64,000 bases of DNA from Marinicrinis sediminis (GTDB taxonomy: Bacteria > Bacillota > Bacilli > Paenibacillales > KCTC-33676), in assembly GCF_042685085.1 (NCBI RefSeq), contig NZ_JBHUMM010000044.1, positions 83,599 to 147,598 on the forward strand, in the 5' to 3' direction. The stretch's first letter is position 1. Every line of letters starts with the position of its first letter. The translations under genes and the position numbers were made by a program. The notes beneath the pieces are model-generated. The model saw only the letters and a program-made list of their open reading frames with translations. It was not told where the DNA came from and did not search any database. Positions 43,601-52,800 of this stretch are shown here, one piece after another.

Positions 43601-43792
43601 ATCCGGGTACATTTCCCACTCCCCGTATAGAGGCAGCGGTTCGTCCCGTTCCCATTCAACTGTGGACAGGTCCAGTTTCCCTTGTTTGGCTTCCGGGGTG
43701 TGATAGTTGATTGTTAAGAGCTGGGTCACCATCATATAAACCAAGCCCAAGGTTCCGAGGCATATGCCAAGTGCAAGCCATTTCTTTTTCAC
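40682..43792 (-). CDS. Hybrid sensor kinase with 7TMR-DISM sensor and two histidine-kinase cores
   Basis: Membrane kinase of about 1036 residues. After a signal/anchor segment comes an extracellular 7TMR-DISM beta-sandwich (about 60-195), seven membrane helices (about 200-400), a HisKA with His434 in KTSHEFKTPLHG, HATPase, a receiver domain with LAILDLMMPNMSG, and then a second LytS-type kinase core (QIKPHFIYNVLNTL) with its own HATPase ending in GVALRNIRQRL. Having both an ordinary HK and a LytS-type HK in one chain is notable. The long frame begins at 43900, but a GTG at 43792 before KKKWLALG fits the usual start. It is co-transcribed with the SARP-like regulator. Confidence 0.9.
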   Translation of the reverse strand: MKKKWLALGICLGTLGLVYMMVTQLLTINYHTPEAKQGKLDLSTVEWERDEPLPLYGEWEMYPDQIMEPADFAGRSSDPLIVQVPHSWSLDEQLPSSGKATYRLRFALDSPEGVYGLKTTSIQMSNRIYLNGELIGHSGEPDDEANYIPENTSYVSYFPLQPGENELVVQTANYDYPSGGGINLPIYIGTAEAISGLRDQLLMKDGILIVSFFMIGFYFIGLYTQRRTDYFLLMFGIYGIMAGIYCASHGEKVLYMLMPDIPYAWFQKIQLLCPAVGNIMLFLFFYQLFADLFSKRLMQISVAVGTVIVGIVLFFTPYLTLPLVLPHLGFGMYTLIFSTYILWLAVLHRKEGSIYLMFAAISMSFYSLTETLTVMGFAFIQFSIFSVFSIVTLLMFSLFMSVRFSNAFRKIESLTDELIKVDRLKDEFIVKTSHEFKTPLHGIMNISDSLLHQKPDNGSENRENIALIGQIARRLNQLVYDILDFTKLKEGQLAIEPKAIDVRSHAKAMLKVFSFLTDGKPIMLQHQFPDQLPLIYADEMRLRQILTNLLENAIKHTEQGSITISAEERETCVAISVADTGKGVEPDRLSALFEPFTSSGEPSLHHAPSLGLGLSIVKQLVELQKGHITVFSEAGSGTTFTFTLPKAKRGEAERIGKGTADFREMGSFEPFRLETPYYSKFDAPYTVFIVDDHDANLKILIDMLESKPYRVIAAKSGPEALDLLEKESGIDLAILDLMMPNMSGFEVCQEIRRRYSLSELPVLMMTASIQPMDKIAAFAAGANDYVMKPYDAAEFEARLDTLMMMKQSVGKAIDMEIAFLQSQIKPHFIYNVLNTLMSLSYTDTEQARVLTTHLATYLRGSFDFSNIQQLIPFRQEMMLIQTYLEIERIRFPDRIALEVDIPEALMHSLWLPPLMLQPLVENAVQHGFTSDIEQLQVTIRATLVEGVESSSYASFQEDWVILTVEDNGIGMSADQLGSFWNSAEGSGQGVALRNIRQRLFTMYGQTLQIESHPGRGTRIQLRIRMKAKATQHKEIS

Positions 43793-44066
43793 AATCCGAT
43801 CCGTCTCCCTTGTTGCTTGATCAGAATCCCTTACATCGTCTGCCTTCCGGTGTATCCATCTTTTCCTATCATACCATAGTCGTGCGGCAGAAAGGATCAC
43901 ATGAAGGGAAATACTAGAAAGGAAATCACGAGAAAAAGAACGGGTGATGAGGAGTGGTGATTATATGGATAGCCAATAGGGTACATACAAGTTAAATGTT
44001 CTAAAACGCGATACAGCCAACTTTCGGAACACGAGCTTGAATTAAAAAAATGGAGGAGGTCTCTTG

Positions 44067-44933
44067 ATGAATCGGTGGCAACGCTTTATTCCCGCAATCA
44101 TCATTTTATTATGGGCGACCGCTACAGCCATGACGGGAGCGGCAGCCGAAAAATCGTTGGAGCTGTATGTGAACGGAAATGACATCAGCGAACAGCATCA
44201 GCCTGTCATAGAGGAAGCCCGCATGCTGTTCCCTTTGAGAGGGCTGGCTGAGGAAGCAGGAGCCAGTATTCGCTGGGAACCGGAGAAAAAACACATTTAT
44301 ATCGATCATCAGACGATTCAAATATCGGCTCAAATCGGTTCTTCTTCTGTCATCGTCAATGGCAGAGAACAATCGATCTCGATTGCGCCGCAAATTATGG
44401 ATGACCGGACCTATGTGCCGGTGCGATTTATCTCCGAAACACTCGGTGCGCGCGTGGAATGGTTCAGTGAGCTTCGGTGCGCCATCGTCACCTTTCCCCA
44501 TCAAAACGAAACCTATTTTGAAGATCCCTTCCTGTCCATGGCCAGAGAAGGCCAACTGAAAAACTGCTCTTTTTCATTAACAGACAAGATAACTGCTGAA
44601 GAGGTGAGAGAGGAGCTAGGAGAACCGACCTCGGAAGGTACCTTTGGCGGCTCCTACTATTTGCAGTATGAAGCATGCATGTATTTGTTCAGTGTGGCAA
44701 AAGTGCAAGGAGAGACCGGGATGCAGGCTCCATTGATCGGCATTGACCATCAATCTACCGGCATTCTGGCAGACCCAGACACCGTTAAGCAGTATTTGGG
44801 TCAGCCCGTGTCCGAAGGATACAGTGAACTCAGCAAGGGCTGGAGCCAGTTCTATGAACTAGGTGACTATGATTTATATATTACATTTGATTCACAGGAA
44901 GGGTCCGTGCGCAAGGTTCGGCTAAATGAATAG
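44067..44933 (+). CDS. Copper-amine-oxidase-N / DUF4309 secreted protein
   Basis: Secreted protein of 288 residues: signal peptide (1-27), a copper-amine-oxidase N-terminal-like domain (about 30-150; VIEEARMLFPLRGLAEEAGASIRWE and DRTYVPVRFISETLGARVEW), typical of Paenibacillus and Clostridia where it binds the cell wall rather than copper, and a DUF4309-like C-terminus (about 165-288). Start is ATG 44067 seven bases after GGAGGAGG; an in-frame TTG directly before it is less likely. Function unknown. Confidence 0.85.
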   Translation: MNRWQRFIPAIIILLWATATAMTGAAAEKSLELYVNGNDISEQHQPVIEEARMLFPLRGLAEEAGASIRWEPEKKHIYIDHQTIQISAQIGSSSVIVNGREQSISIAPQIMDDRTYVPVRFISETLGARVEWFSELRCAIVTFPHQNETYFEDPFLSMAREGQLKNCSFSLTDKITAEEVREELGEPTSEGTFGGSYYLQYEACMYLFSVAKVQGETGMQAPLIGIDHQSTGILADPDTVKQYLGQPVSEGYSELSKGWSQFYELGDYDLYITFDSQEGSVRKVRLNE

Positions 44934-45087
44934 CGGATGAAGAACAGGATATACGGCTCTGCCATTCGAGCTGTTCGGATGGACGAAAGGCCATGGAACC
45001 CTAACAGGGAGACGCCTATATGAACCGAATCGGTTTCCCTGTATGGGCCTTCCGCGCTGAAGATGATGAGGAGAGGAACGAGAGACG

Positions 45088-46176
45088 ATGTACATATCGA
45101 AACGAGAAAAGACATGGGCAAAAAAACTGGTTTTGGCGATTTTGGTGCTGCTTGCGATCTATTTGCTGCGTCAGGTTGCCTTTGTTTTCATTCCGTTGAT
45201 TCAATTTCTGTCTGCCATTTTTATTCCCTTTGTCTTGACCGGGGTTCTCTACTATCTGCTCCGCCCTCTGATGAGACGACTGAGGAAATGGAAGATTCCA
45301 AGCGGAGTAGCTGTTCTCATCATCTATCTCATTCTGGGCAGCTTGCTGTCTGTTCTGATCTATTTTGCAGGGCCTACATTGAACAGACAGGTCGTCAATC
45401 TCATCGATGGCATACCGGAAATGGCCTCTGATATGAAGGATCAATTTCAGTCCCTTGAGAAGCAACAAGCACTCCTTCCCCAGTTTGTGCAGGAACGTCT
45501 GCCGGACTGGATGGCGAAATTACAGTCTGGTCTGGAGCAACACGCCGGGCACATTACAGATCAGATGATCGGGATATTCAATTGGCTGGGCAATCTCATT
45601 TTCATGCTTGGTATCGTTCCGTTTACACTATATTATGTGCTGAAGGATGGTCATCGCCTCCAGCCTAAGCTGATCAAGCTGTTCCCTCGTTCCTTGCGGG
45701 GACAAGCTCCAAAGCTGCTAGATGATCTGGATTCGACGATCGCGTCCTATATTTTGGGCCAAGCGCTAGTCAGTCTCTGTGTGGGTACGATGCTGTTTAT
45801 CGGCTACTGGCTCATTGGCCTGGATTATGCCGTGGTACTGGCGCTGATAGGGCTTCTGCTGAATGTGGTTCCATTTCTCGGACCCATTCTCGCGGCGATC
45901 CCCGCTGTCATCGTCGCTTTCTTCCAGAGTCCCATGCTCGCCCTGTACGTCATTATCATTATGGTGATCGCCCAGCAAATTGAAGGCAATCTCATTTCTC
46001 CGCAGGTGATGGGTCGAACGCTGGATATTCATCCGCTTACGATTCTTACCCTCCTGTTGGCAGCCAGCAGCGTCGCAGGACTGTGGGGAATTCTCTTCGC
46101 TGTCCCTGCCTATGCACTGGTGAAAGTCATTGTGCAGCACAGCCTTCGCATATACCGGATTAAAGCGCAGGAGTAA
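45088..46176 (+). CDS. AI-2E-family transporter (PerM/YhhT type)
   Basis: Membrane protein of 362 residues with about eight helices. LLNVVPFLGPILAAIPAVIVAF, EGNLISPQVMGRTLDIHPLTILTLLLAASSVAGLWGILFAVPAYALVKVIV are hallmark segments of the AI-2E transporter (PF01594) family. Members include TqsA (autoinducer-2 export) but also Na+/H+ antiporters, so the substrate is open. GAGGAGAGG lies well before the ATG. Confidence 0.92.
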   Translation: MYISKREKTWAKKLVLAILVLLAIYLLRQVAFVFIPLIQFLSAIFIPFVLTGVLYYLLRPLMRRLRKWKIPSGVAVLIIYLILGSLLSVLIYFAGPTLNRQVVNLIDGIPEMASDMKDQFQSLEKQQALLPQFVQERLPDWMAKLQSGLEQHAGHITDQMIGIFNWLGNLIFMLGIVPFTLYYVLKDGHRLQPKLIKLFPRSLRGQAPKLLDDLDSTIASYILGQALVSLCVGTMLFIGYWLIGLDYAVVLALIGLLLNVVPFLGPILAAIPAVIVAFFQSPMLALYVIIIMVIAQQIEGNLISPQVMGRTLDIHPLTILTLLLAASSVAGLWGILFAVPAYALVKVIVQHSLRIYRIKAQE

Positions 46177-46197
46177 GCGGGTGCGGCTATATCTGTT

Positions 46198-46686
46198 TCA
46201 GTACCAGGTGTCACGCATATGACCAGCGAGATCTTTGACATCATTCTCGCTGATCTTACTGCAACTTTCCCGTATCCCCTTCACCATTCGTACCATCCAT
46301 CGTTCGAACCATTTCAGCTTATCCATCTGAAACTGATAGCCCAGAATGGACTTGCATCTCGCATGATCATAAAGCGCACGGGGAAATGCCTCCCTCAGTT
46401 CCTTCTCCCGATTTACCGGGTCCGTCTCCCCTGCACAAATGAACAACCCCAGTCGCTTGTTCAGAAGCGCCTCTGTATGCGTGGACGCATACGTCATCAG
46501 CTCCTTCTGTATACGCCCGAAGTAGATTGAACCTCCCAAAATAACTTGATCGTAGGAGGCCAGACTACCGGGCTGTTCCTGATTCAGATTGATGACATCC
46601 ACTTCCCCCTGCAATTCGGCTTTCAGTCTGTGAGCCGCCTGTTCCGCAGTGCCATACCTGGTGGTATATGCAATCAGGGTACGCAT
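46198..46686 (-). CDS. HemG-like flavodoxin-domain protein
   Basis: Protein of 162 residues with an N-terminal flavodoxin domain (LIAYTTRYGTAEQAAHRLKAEL as the FMN loop) and GSIYFGRIQKELMTYA, similar to HemG menaquinone-dependent protoporphyrinogen oxidase and its relatives. Since no heme genes are nearby, the oxidase role is uncertain; a general flavodoxin function is equally possible. AAGGAAGGTG precedes the ATG. Convergent with the AI-2E gene. Confidence 0.82.
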   Translation of the reverse strand: MRTLIAYTTRYGTAEQAAHRLKAELQGEVDVINLNQEQPGSLASYDQVILGGSIYFGRIQKELMTYASTHTEALLNKRLGLFICAGETDPVNREKELREAFPRALYDHARCKSILGYQFQMDKLKWFERWMVRMVKGIRESCSKISENDVKDLAGHMRDTWY

Positions 46687-46793
46687 CTGTTGTCACCTTC
46701 CTTTCCAGACTTCCTTCTAATGATCAGCATACCTCATCCCCCGTTCGCGAACTGTGAAATCATGCACATTTGACGATTTTGTGGAAAAGAAGA

Positions 46794-46830
46794 GGGCCTG
46801 CCAAGCAATATGCTCAGCAGACCCGAATGC
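46794..46830 (-). terminator. Probable terminator of the giant DUF11 SLH gene
   Basis: GGGCCTGC at 46794-46801 pairs with GCAGACCC at 46817-46824 (one G-U pair), followed on the minus strand by a T/C-rich stretch. Confidence 0.5.
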
Positions 46831-46876
46831 GGATTGATTTCTCATTTGATTCGATGATTTTCCTTCGATAACTTCC

Positions 46877-49800
46877 CTACCAGAGCGGCTCGGGTATGAA
46901 CTCGGTCATATGCTCGCTACCGTCTTCGTGGCGCTCATATTGATGCGTTCGCGTGCTTTCCTCGACTTCTCCAAATCCCCAGTGCGTTGTGGACACATCC
47001 GGGAAGGAGGCTTCTGCCCCGTTTAACGGACCTCGATTCAGCAGACGATTGATCATCGTGACCGCTTCCACACGAACCATGGAAGCATTTGGCTTGAAGG
47101 TACCATCTGGATAACCGACGATGATATGGTGACGCACCATGTGGGCAATATAATTTTCCGCCCAATGTCCATCTGTATCCGTGAAAGGATCATGGAGCGC
47201 ATCGCTGTTCGCCAACTCGAGGTACTTGGAGATCACAACACTGAGTTCTGCGCGGGTGATGGCTTTGTTCGGCTGGAAGGTTCCGTCCTGATAGCCCGTA
47301 AACAATCCTGCCTTGCTTACCGCCTCGATATATTCCGCGGCCCAAAATTCCGGGCTGACGTCCGAATAAGGAATATCGCCCGTCACCGTATCTCGCAATG
47401 CCATGATACGGGCGAAGATCGCGGCAATCTCGGCGCGCGTAATGTTGCGCACTAGCTTAAATTCTCCATCCGGATAACCGACGATGTAGCGCGTATGCGT
47501 CTGGGCACCGTAACGACTAGAGAAGACCATCACTTGAATCGATGAACGATCATCTTCCGGATTGATGACCTCTGTTGTATCGGTTTGAATCAATGCTTCG
47601 TTCTTCACCTGAACTTCAGAGGACGGCAATCCATCTGGGATTGCCTGCACCTTATAGATCAACTCACCTGTTTCATTTCCATCCAGATCCCCCAGTTCCC
47701 ATCGGATCTGCTGGCCATTTACAATGCCTCCTGCCGCATCCTTCACGACCGTATAGGCCGGTATCTGGGCCTGAACGTGTACATCTCTGACTGGATGAGC
47801 ACTTCGATTGCGATACTTGATCGTAAAAGTCAGCTCATCCCCTTCTGCATAAACGGCGCGATCGGAGAAGATTTCCACTGCAAGATCAGCAGGAAGATCA
47901 GCTTCAGGCAGTACGACATTGCGGATTGGTTTCATCTTCAAGTCATGTCTGACAATCGCTTCCTCCACGGAGATGGTCGGACTGGTATACGTATAGTAGC
48001 CTGGCTTGGTGACCACGAGATAATAGTCCGTGAAGCCATAAACCATGTACGCATAGAATCCGTTTACGTCCGAATCCTGCGGGTTGTGATTATCATTTGG
48101 ATCAAATCCGAGCAGTTCCGGCAAGATCACCATGGTACCCGGTACCCGTCCATTGGTTATGTTGCGGGCGGTGTCTGCATAATACAGCTCCACATGTGCC
48201 TGTTCGATGACGTCACCCGTATAGAAATCGGTGATCGTACCGTACGGATCAATCAGCTCCTCGGTAATGTTGATCTCCCCGTTTTGCTGAATGATCATCG
48301 GGGTGTATTGCCCTTGCCGATCCTCATTGATGATAATCTGTTCCCCGTTATCTACCTGCATCAAGACGACAAGCTGATAGTTTCCGGCTTCGATTCCTTC
48401 CACATGGAAGCTTCCGTTATCCTCAATCGGGAACTCCTTGCGGGAGCCATCCAGATTGGTCACCGGTTGGCCGTTTTGATCAAGCAGGTATCCGGTCATA
48501 CGCTGGTACAGTGCGGCCGGATACTGGGTACTCGCTCCGTTCGGATCTGTTGAGAAGACGACACCTGCGCCGGTCTTGACAGAAGGATAGACTTCAAAGC
48601 CAGCTACACTGATGACGCCAACCTGAGCTTTCTGTGGGAAGGTGATCTGCCTGTCTTCATTGCCGATCCGTACCGTCTTCGTCACCTGTACATCATATTC
48701 TGTATTGCCCTGCGGCACGGCAACAAAGTAGGTCCCATCTGCCTTGGTGATGGCTCTGGCAGTAAAATCAATCGTGCCGTCTCCATCGAAATCTTTCGTA
48801 ATCAAGATGTTCGCGCCTGCGACTGGTACAGATCGACCATCTGCTGTGACTTCGGTCACCAGTCCGGTAATGGCACCCGGTTCAAATACGATGTAAATCT
48901 CATCCTTGGCATGGAGCTGTCTAACCGGATCATCCACCTCAACAGCTACCGGAAAGCGGATGGAAGAAGAGCCCGTAATCGCTTCTGACCGATAAGGGAC
49001 GCTCGCCTGTCCGTTGGCATCGGTCACGGCGGTAACCCCAGAAGGGAAAGTTCCCCGGCCTGTTGGCGATGAGAATTCAACTTCCACACCTTGCAAGGGT
49101 TGTCCATTCAGGTCCGAGATGGTGGCCGTCAAAATCGTCTCCGAAATGCCGTCTCCGAGCAGGGTTTCCGGATTAGCGGTCAGTGTAATCTGATACGGGG
49201 ACAGCTGCGCATTCACGACCAACTTGTTGGATGTCCCATTTGCCGGAAGCGCATAAAATTCAACATTGGCTTCCGAATAGCCATCCTTTTCTACATGAAG
49301 GACATACTCCCCTACGGATATATTTACAAATGTATAGTACCCTGTCATGTCGCTCGTGGTCGTACCCGCTACCTGTCCGGTATAGCGATCCCGAAGTTCA
49401 ATGACAGCCTGTTCAATCGGATTTCCATCGGCCGAATGGGTAATATGACCTTCCAGATCAATCTGCCGATAGACCTGAAGCGGATTATTTGCGCCATGGG
49501 CTCCAGCAGGCTCATCTCTCTCCCATTCAGTTCCGACTTGATCCAGACCGATAAAGGTGGTGTCATACGTAGCTGCTGCCATCTGCTGTGGCAATGGCTC
49601 AGATTGCAGCCATCTCTTCTCCCCGTCCTGAATGTATGAATTCGGATTGAGCAGCATGAGCGGAAGGGTGAATGCATCTGTTCCCGCTCCAACCTTAACC
49701 TGCATCTGTTGAATATGAACGGCACTGACGGCTTGATAAGTTGCGATATCACCCGTTCCATAGTTTGGCAGACTCCAGCCCGCTTTCGTTGTGGAACCGG

Positions 49801-52800
49801 TCCATCCGTCCAGTACAGGTCCGATTACGGTCATTCGATCCTGCGTTTGACTGTTCACCGTACTTAATTGCCCCGCTGCTCCCACTGTCATCACTTTGGG
49901 AATCAGATCGAATGGGGTCTGTTCCGGAACTTGCACAACCAGTCTAAACGCCTGTTGCTCGCCTCCGTCCAGAGACAGGGCGAACGCCCCTGCCTGATCA
50001 TACGCAGGAGCCAGCATGGTCCAGGACCAGAGACCACCTGTCTTGTGCCCGGATGCCACACGCTGTCCATTGATGTATACATCCGTTGGATACGGAGCAT
50101 CCATATCCAGTATAAAGGTATCTCGTCCGGCCCCTGTATTCGTAAGCAGATGGTCAAATGAGGCGCTGTTGCCAGCCGTGAGGAAGATATGGTCAGTGCC
50201 GTCAAGCACGTGATTGCCCCGAACGGTACTGTTCACCTGGTTGGTCACCAGCGGGCCATATGTCTTCCGCTCTGCAACAGGTCTTGAGAAATATTCTTCC
50301 AGGGTGGCCTGGAAATCGACGCCTGTCCCTACCGCTGTTTCGGTCTTCGCTGTCACGGTAAAGGTCATTTGTTTCTGCTCATTCGGAGCCAACTCCTGGA
50401 ACGACCAGTGAATCAGAGAGCCACTATGAGTAGCCGTATCCAGTGGATCAGTGGCTTGAACCTGCGTCACATAAACCGCATCGGTGACACTGATCGTCAT
50501 CCCTGGTGCATAGGCGGTACTCACTCCTTGGTGGTTGTCCACCGTCACTGTATAGGTGATGGTATCTCCAACTGCTGTAAATACGGTCCCATCCGCAGAA
50601 AGGGAGACGGCCAAATCCGGTTCCGCCACTTGACTTTGCACAGCTGCAGCCGCAATTTGCAGCTGGCTGCCCGATACCAGTGCGGTTTGATAATCTATGC
50701 GCGGTTCATATACTGCGATATACGGGTTAATCGCCATAGAAGTGGTCGTTTGCATCCGGGTTTTAACGAAGACGACCTGATCGACGGACGCTGTCGGAAG
50801 ATCATAGCCTCCCGCTACCGGATCTTCATATATCATCGTGCCATCTGCCAGTCTCACTTCCAGCACATCCTGATGGGTCAGGGAATGGGTCTGCAAGGTT
50901 GGATGGTAGACAGTGAGACCATCGGGTACGTCCAGGGTCACCTGATACGTGATCTCATCTCCCGGACGCACCTGGCTTGCCGGGCTGTTCGTATGACTCT
51001 GAATGGTAGCGGTCATCGTTGGCTGAACCGTGTAAAGTGCATGCTGTGCCGTAGCTCCAGATACATAGGTCTTCTTCACCGCAGTCGGTTTGGACGTGTA
51101 GGAGACCAGCTCCGCAATCACTGGAATTGGCCCGGCTCCGGCCCCTAGTTCCGGCAGCGCCTCCAGGCGGAATGTAAGTGGCAAACTGCCGTTCTGTCCC
51201 GGGATGGTTAGTCCTGTCCAGATCACTTTGTTGCCTGACACGCCTCCATCACTGGATATCGAACCGGCTACCACCTGCACGCCGTCTGGAATTGGAACTT
51301 CAATCATCGTTTCATGCGCGGTACTTGCTCCTGCATTCCGAACGGTGTACCCCACCTCGATCTCCGTGACGGTACTTGAAAATGCATCGTTCGTCAGCGG
51401 AATCGTCTGAATACTTAATGAAGGCTGGATCACATCCACGGAGGTGGTATCGGCAGGACTGGATGTCTTGCCTCCTCCATCCGTCACCGCCCATTGGATC
51501 ACCGCACTGGTTCCATGGGTTTGCCGATTCTGCTGGAAGGAACCGCTGATTGGACTGCTGCCATCGGCCAATGCCCGCAACTGCACCGTTCTCGTCAACA
51601 CATACGGCCCTGTGTCAGTTTCTCCACTTGCCGCATCACCCAGATCGACTGTGAGCTTCTGTCCCGCCCAGGTACCATCGGCTGGTGTAGATACCACCTC
51701 GAATTGCCCCAATGTCGCAAAGGTGTCTTCAATCGTCAAATCATAGGCCTTTGTCCCTTGTGGCACGGTGACGGTCAAACGATAATCGACCGTATCTCCT
51801 GGTCGGATCTCTGTCAGACTGCTTCCGTTGCTCGTTCCGATGATCTCATTTTGAATGGTCACATTTGGCGCCGTTATATTGGCTGTGGCACTCGTTTTGT
51901 TGTATTTCTCATCGCCTATTACGGGATCGTTGGTGCCATTCCCATCTGTGTCATTCGCATAGGCTTGTGGGGTAGCATAATAATCTCCGGTATAGCCACG
52001 AACCGCAAACGTAGAGCCTGCTGACTTGAGCTCAACCAGGCGAACCGTGAACGTTTCTGTAATCTGGTTACTGCCGTTTTGATGACTCAGATTTGTTCTC
52101 GGGTACGTCATTGTGTATCCATTCGCCAAATCACCTGATAAGGTTGCAGCTGGCGCAACGAATTCAAACCCTGCGGGAATGGTGACATACGGCGTAAATT
52201 CGTAAGCTGTATTTCTGCCCACATTATTAATTTGGAACGTATACGTCGTCTCATCTCCCTGCCCCATTTGTACGGAAGCTGGCGTAAGAGAAACGGTTAA
52301 ATTAGGACGAAGTACAGTTACTTCAGCGTTGGCGGACTGAACACTGCGAGCCGTTCCCGAAGAGGCTGCATCTTGCCAGTCAAACTCCGCTCTAGATCGC
52401 TGCGTTTCCTGAAGCTGTGTGCCGTTAATGTCATCAATTGAATTTTTAACGAAATACGTATAGACAGCTCCCGGACTGGTGACAAGTCCCGTTATCTCGA
52501 GCTGATTGCCGCTCAGACTCTGCTGACCGCCTGGAAGTGAGACGCCTGAATCGGTTGCGGGACTATAAGAGGTATAAGCTTCCATGTAAGATTGCCGATT
52601 CGGAATCGTATCGGTAATCGACGGGTTGTAGGCTTCCACATTCGTCGGCAGTGTCACCTGAATCTGATAGACGACCCAATCTCCGATGCGCAGATCATCG
52701 GTATTCCCTGTCGTTGTATCTGCCACTGTCTTTGTTATCGTGGGATTCTGAACTTTCATCACCACATGCTGATTCTCTGTGACAACGTAGCTGCGGTATA

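Noticed and set aside
47585..48553. 322-codon open frame antisense to the giant DUF11 SLH gene
   Set aside because: Shadow of a long coding sequence; residue composition is not protein-like.
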